DNA of 64,000 bases, taken from Modicisalibacter tunisiensis. Its GTDB lineage: Bacteria > Pseudomonadota > Gammaproteobacteria > Pseudomonadales > Halomonadaceae. A program made the position numbers and the translations under genes. Positions 60,892 to 64,000 of this stretch are shown here, in pieces. How positions within the stretch are numbered: position 1 is the stretch's first letter; each line of letters starts with the position of its first letter. The stretch is from positions 1,012,729 through 1,076,728 of the forward strand of contig NZ_JAGXFD010000001.1 of NCBI RefSeq assembly GCF_020148005.1, in the 5' to 3' direction. The notes beneath the pieces were generated by a model. It had not been told where the DNA came from. It ran no database searches and saw only the letters and a list, made by a program, of their open reading frames with translations.

Positions 60892-61551
60892 TCAGCCGGA
60901 GGGGCCGAGCACCGCGGTGTAGACCGCGAAGTAGTGGCAGGCGCTGCCGCCCAGCACGAACAGGTGCCAGATGGCGTGGTGGAAGGGGATGGCGCGCACC
61001 GCGTAGAACAGCACGCCCACCGTGTAGGTGATGCCGCCGGCCACCAGCAGGCCGAGGCTGGTGTCGGACAGCGAGGCACCCATCTCGCCGGAGGCCACCA
61101 CGATCAGCCAGCCCATCAGCAGGTAGACGGCGACCCGCCAGCCGCCGAAGCGCTGCGGCCAGAGCAGCTTCAGGGCGATGCCGCCCGCGGCCAGCGTCCA
61201 GATCACCGCCAGCAGCGTCCAGCCCAGCGGGCCGCGCAGGTTGACCAGCAAAAAGGGCGTGTAGGTGCCGGCGATCAGCGCGTAGATGGCACAGTGGTCG
61301 GCGATCTTGAAGGTGCGCTTGAGGCGCGGGTGGCGAAAGCCGTGGTAGAGCGTCGAGACGGTGTAGAGGCCGACCAGGGTCGTGCCGTACAGGCTCACGC
61401 CGACGATCTTCCAGGGGTCGACGTGCGCCGCCAGGCTGGCCAGCACGATCAGCACCACCATGCCGGCGAGGCTCAGTGCCGCACCGAGACCGTGGCTGAG
61501 ACTGTGCAGCCACTCCTCGAGGCGGGTGTAGGTGGTTTCCGGAGTGTTCAT
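60892..61551 (-). CDS. trhA: Hemolysin III / TrhA family membrane protein
   Basis: A 219-residue seven-helix protein of the PAQR/HlyIII superfamily. Conserved residues are LEEWLHSLSHGLGAALS, STLYHGFRHPRLKRTFKIADHCAIYALIAGTYTPF, and HHAIWHLFVLGGSACHYF, which carry the metal-binding Ser, Asp and His residues. In E. coli TrhA affects membrane energetics and fluidity. GGGAGG lies five bases before the ATG; a GTG two codons upstream is less well spaced. Its 3' end faces soxR. Confidence 0.9.
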   Translation of the reverse strand: MNTPETTYTRLEEWLHSLSHGLGAALSLAGMVVLIVLASLAAHVDPWKIVGVSLYGTTLVGLYTVSTLYHGFRHPRLKRTFKIADHCAIYALIAGTYTPFLLVNLRGPLGWTLLAVIWTLAAGGIALKLLWPQRFGGWRVAVYLLMGWLIVVASGEMGASLSDTSLGLLVAGGITYTVGVLFYAVRAIPFHHAIWHLFVLGGSACHYFAVYTAVLGPSG

Positions 61552-61591
61552 CAGCACCTCCCGCGGTTCGGCCGGGGGCGCGGGCGAGCCC

Positions 61592-62227
61592 CTACGGCTT
61601 GCGTTCGATGTCCACGTCGTCGGCCGGCGTGAAGTCGTCCAGGGCCATCAGGTGGCCGAGCTTGCCGGCCTTGGTCGACAGGTAGTGCTCGTTGTGCGGG
61701 TTGCGACCCGTGGTCAGCGCCAGGCGTTCGCTCACGGTCACGCCGTCCCGGGTCAGGGCGTCGACCTTGCGCGGATTGTTGGTCATCAGCTTGAGCGAGG
61801 ACACGCCCAGATGCTCGAGCATGGGCACGCACAGGTCGTAGCGGCGCAGGTCGGCGCCGAAGCCCAGGTGTTCGTTGGCCTCCACCGTATCATAGCCCTG
61901 ATCCTGCAAGTGGTAGGCGCGGATCTTGTTGAGCAGGCCGATGCCGCGTCCTTCCTGGCGCAGGTAGAGCAGCACGCCGCGGCCCTCGGCGGCGATGCGC
62001 TTGAGCGCTTCCTGAAGCTGATAGCCGCAGTCGCAGCGCATCGAGAACAGGGCGTCCCCGGTCAGGCATTCCGAGTGCACGCGGCCCAGCACGGGCTCGC
62101 CGGCCGCCACATCGCCGAGCGTCAGGGCGACGTGATCCTTGCCGGTAGCCTCGTCCTCGAAGCCGTGCATGGTAAAGGTGGCCCAGGGGGTGGGGAGCCT
62201 GGAGGCGGCGATGAAGCGAATCGTCAC
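61592..62227 (-). CDS. ribA: GTP cyclohydrolase II
   Basis: A 211-residue enzyme making the first committed step in riboflavin synthesis from GTP. It has [26 protein letters not shown], with the zinc-binding cysteines, the catalytic [17 protein letters not shown], and LMTNNPRKV. The start codon is GTG. The C-terminal part extends about 15 residues beyond the E. coli enzyme (196 residues). Confidence 0.95.
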   Translation of the reverse strand: MTIRFIAASRLPTPWATFTMHGFEDEATGKDHVALTLGDVAAGEPVLGRVHSECLTGDALFSMRCDCGYQLQEALKRIAAEGRGVLLYLRQEGRGIGLLNKIRAYHLQDQGYDTVEANEHLGFGADLRRYDLCVPMLEHLGVSSLKLMTNNPRKVDALTRDGVTVSERLALTTGRNPHNEHYLSTKAGKLGHLMALDDFTPADDVDIERKP

Positions 62228-62399
62228 GGTAACCCTCGACTGCGGACCGGCGGGGCACCAGCGCCCGGCCGATGAAGACGCTCATGATAGCAGGATCGCC
62301 GGGCGAGCTCATCCGGTGCGGTGGGGCACAGGGCCGCATGGCTCGCCCCGCGGCGCGCATCCGTTACAATGAGCCAAATCCGCCAGCAGCGAGAGCCCC

Positions 62400-63467
62400 A
62401 TGGAACTCAAGAACGATCGCCTATTGCGCGCCCTGGCCCGCCAGCCGGTGGACCGCACCCCGGTGTGGATGATGCGTCAGGCCGGGCGCTACCTGCCCGA
62501 ATATCGCCGGGTGCGCGGCGAGGCGGGCAGCTTCATGGACCTGTGCCGGGATACCGCGCGGGCCTGCGAGGTGACGCTGCAGCCGCTCGAGCGCTACCCG
62601 CTGGATGCCGCGATCCTGTTCTCCGACATCCTGACCATCCCCGACGCCATGGGGCTGGGTCTGTATTTCGAGACCGGCGAGGGGCCCAAGTTCAGAAAGC
62701 CGGTGCGCAGCCAGGCCGAGGTCGAGGCGCTGCGCCTGCCCGACGCCGAGCGCGACCTGGACTACGTCATGAACGCGGTGAGCACGATCCGCCGCGAGCT
62801 CAACGGCCGGGTACCGCTGATCGGCTTCTCGGGCAGCCCCTGGACGCTCGCCACCTACATGGTCGAGGGCGGCTCGAGCAAGGACTTCCGCCACGTCAAG
62901 GGCATGCTCTACGGCAACCCGGAAGCCATGCACCAGCTGCTCGACCTGCTGGCCCACGCCGTGACCGACTACCTCAACGCCCAGATCCGGGCCGGTGCCC
63001 AGGTGGTGCAGATCTTCGACACCTGGGGCGGCGCCCTGTCGACTCCGGCCTATCTGGAGTTCTCGCTGCGCTACATGGAGCAGATCGTCGCCGGGCTGAT
63101 TCGCGAGCACGACGGGCGGCGCGTGCCGGTGATCCTGTTCACCAAGAACGGCGGCCAGTGGCTCGAGCACATCGCCGCCACCGGCGCCGACGCTCTGGGG
63201 CTCGACTGGACCACCGAGCTGGCCGACGCCCGCGCCCGGGTCGGCCACCGGGTCGCCCTGCAGGGCAATCTCGACCCCAGCGTGCTGTTCGCCCGGCCGG
63301 CGGCGATCCGCGCCGAGGTGGCGCGCATCCTCGACAGCTACGGCCTCGGTGCCGGGCATGTCTTCAACCTGGGGCACGGCATCAGCCAGCACACCGACCC
63401 GCAGCGGGTCAGCGACTTCCTCGAGGCACTCCACGAGCTGAGCCCCGCCTATCATCCGCAGGACTGA
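62400..63467 (+). CDS. hemE: Uroporphyrinogen decarboxylase
   Basis: A 355-residue haem pathway enzyme. It has [64 protein letters not shown] and the C-terminal [14 protein letters not shown]. The length equals E. coli HemE. It is monocistronic or cotranscribed with the VanZ-like gene starting four bases after it. Confidence 0.97.
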   Translation: MELKNDRLLRALARQPVDRTPVWMMRQAGRYLPEYRRVRGEAGSFMDLCRDTARACEVTLQPLERYPLDAAILFSDILTIPDAMGLGLYFETGEGPKFRKPVRSQAEVEALRLPDAERDLDYVMNAVSTIRRELNGRVPLIGFSGSPWTLATYMVEGGSSKDFRHVKGMLYGNPEAMHQLLDLLAHAVTDYLNAQIRAGAQVVQIFDTWGGALSTPAYLEFSLRYMEQIVAGLIREHDGRRVPVILFTKNGGQWLEHIAATGADALGLDWTTELADARARVGHRVALQGNLDPSVLFARPAAIRAEVARILDSYGLGAGHVFNLGHGISQHTDPQRVSDFLEALHELSPAYHPQD

Positions 63468-63471
63468 CGGC

Positions 63472-63825
63472 GTGGCGAGGCGCACCGTCTGGGGGCTGGC
63501 CGCGCTGAGCGTCGCCGTGGCCATCGCCTGGGGCAGCCTGGTCCCGGCCGATGCGCTGCCCCCGGACCTGCCGTGGGACAAGCTCAACCACCTGGCGGCC
63601 TACGCCGGGCTGGCCGGGGCGCTGGGCCTGGCCGGCCGGCGATTGCCGGTCGCCGGCACTGCCGCCGTCCTCTATGGCGTGCTCATCGAACTGGCCCAGC
63701 TCGGCGTGCCCGGCCGGGCCGGCGGCGACCCGCTGGATATCCTCGCCAACACCCTGGGTGTGCTGCTCGCCTGTGGCGGCTTGCTGGCCTGGCGTCGGCG
63801 GCCCGTGTCCCGAGGCCGGTCCTGA
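63472..63825 (+). CDS. VanZ-like membrane protein
   Basis: A 117-residue protein with about four hydrophobic segments and the VanZ-like motifs DKLNHLAAYAGLAGAL and YGVLIELAQLGVPGRAGGDPLDILANTLGVLL. Small VanZ-like proteins have no settled function. The GTG start is four bases after hemE, suggesting translational coupling. Confidence 0.78.
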   Translation: MARRTVWGLAALSVAVAIAWGSLVPADALPPDLPWDKLNHLAAYAGLAGALGLAGRRLPVAGTAAVLYGVLIELAQLGVPGRAGGDPLDILANTLGVLLACGGLLAWRRRPVSRGRS

Positions 63826-63841
63826 GATCGTTCCTCACCCC

Positions 63842-64000
63842 TCACCCCTGCAGCAGATACAGGCACAGCGACAGCGTGAGCAGCGAACCGAGCGTCGTCA
63901 GCAGGATGGTGCGCGAGACCACCGCGGCCTCGCGCTGGTAGAACTCCGCCAGCATGAACGGCCCCGTGCCGGTGGGCAGGGCGCTCATCAGCAGCGCCGA
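63842..64000 (-). CDS. AEC family transporter, C-terminal end (partial)
   Basis: The last 52 codons of a minus-strand gene continuing beyond the window. The residues TGTGPFMLAEFYQREAAVV and the following hydrophobic helix TILLTTLGSLLTLSLCLYLL match the final helix pair of auxin-efflux-carrier type permeases. The substrate is unknown. Confidence 0.75.
   Translation of the reverse strand, partial: SALLMSALPTGTGPFMLAEFYQREAAVVSRTILLTTLGSLLTLSLCLYLLQG

Overview
The window looks like a chromosomal segment of a GC-rich gammaproteobacterium, most likely Halomonadaceae (Halomonas-like). The evidence is high GC, the Pseudomonas-type rph/crc/pyrE neighbourhood, and housekeeping blocks xseB-ispA-dxs, ribA and hemE. 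No 16S comparison is possible here, so genus is an inference. No rRNA, tRNA or intact insertion sequence was found.

Layout. Positions 1-990 are AT-rich, gene-poor and hold one small exported protein. 989-5217 carries a DUF3047 protein, a glutaredoxin, two sugar-transferase-like genes, and an ECF sigma factor / mini anti-sigma / AraC cluster. 5204-10896 holds an EthD protein, a membrane protein, a haloacid dehalogenase, a carboxymuconolactone decarboxylase-like protein, a DedA-flavoprotein fusion and YicC. 11041-16695 holds rph, a Crc-like protein, pyrE, yfaZ, trmL and rep. 16724-17561 is a HepT/MntA toxin-antitoxin pair. 17702-28474 is an almost complete allantoin to glyoxylate to glycerate to pyruvate route: racemase, allantoinase, ureidoglycine aminohydrolase, ureidoglycolate lyase, glyoxylate carboligase, hydroxypyruvate isomerase, tartronate semialdehyde reductase, glycerate kinase and pyruvate kinase. 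IclR/AllR-like and TGTATACA operators lie in it, and a structured intergenic repeat recurs four times between its genes. 28588-30328 is an Old Yellow Enzyme with its TetR regulator. 30392-34600 is an EfeUOB-type iron operon behind a Fur-like palindrome. 34762-43360 holds a PLP enzyme, a DODA dioxygenase/DoxX/LysR set, slipin/NfeD, a phosphoesterase and a TonB receptor. 54147-64000 is mostly housekeeping (serA, xseB, ispA, dxs, djlA-like, soxR, trhA-like, ribA, hemE).

The centre of interest is 43394-53968, a type I-F CRISPR-Cas locus: 61 repeats, then cas6f, cas7f, cas5f and cas8f on the minus strand, and a divergent cas3. It has no cas1, and its Cas3 lacks the N-terminal Cas2 domain usual in I-F, so it is an interference-only module here. 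Between cas8f and cas3 I find what appears to be a one-spacer mini-CRISPR on the minus strand with its own extended -10 promoter and terminator. Its 27-nt spacer matches a site beside a CC PAM in the cas8f/cas3 divergent promoter. Seventeen of the first 22 positions pair, and three of the five mismatches fall at positions 6, 12 and 18, which type I guides flip out. This is best read as a crRNA-like RNA that steers the Cas complex to repress its own cas genes, analogous to the CreR guides described for other subtypes.
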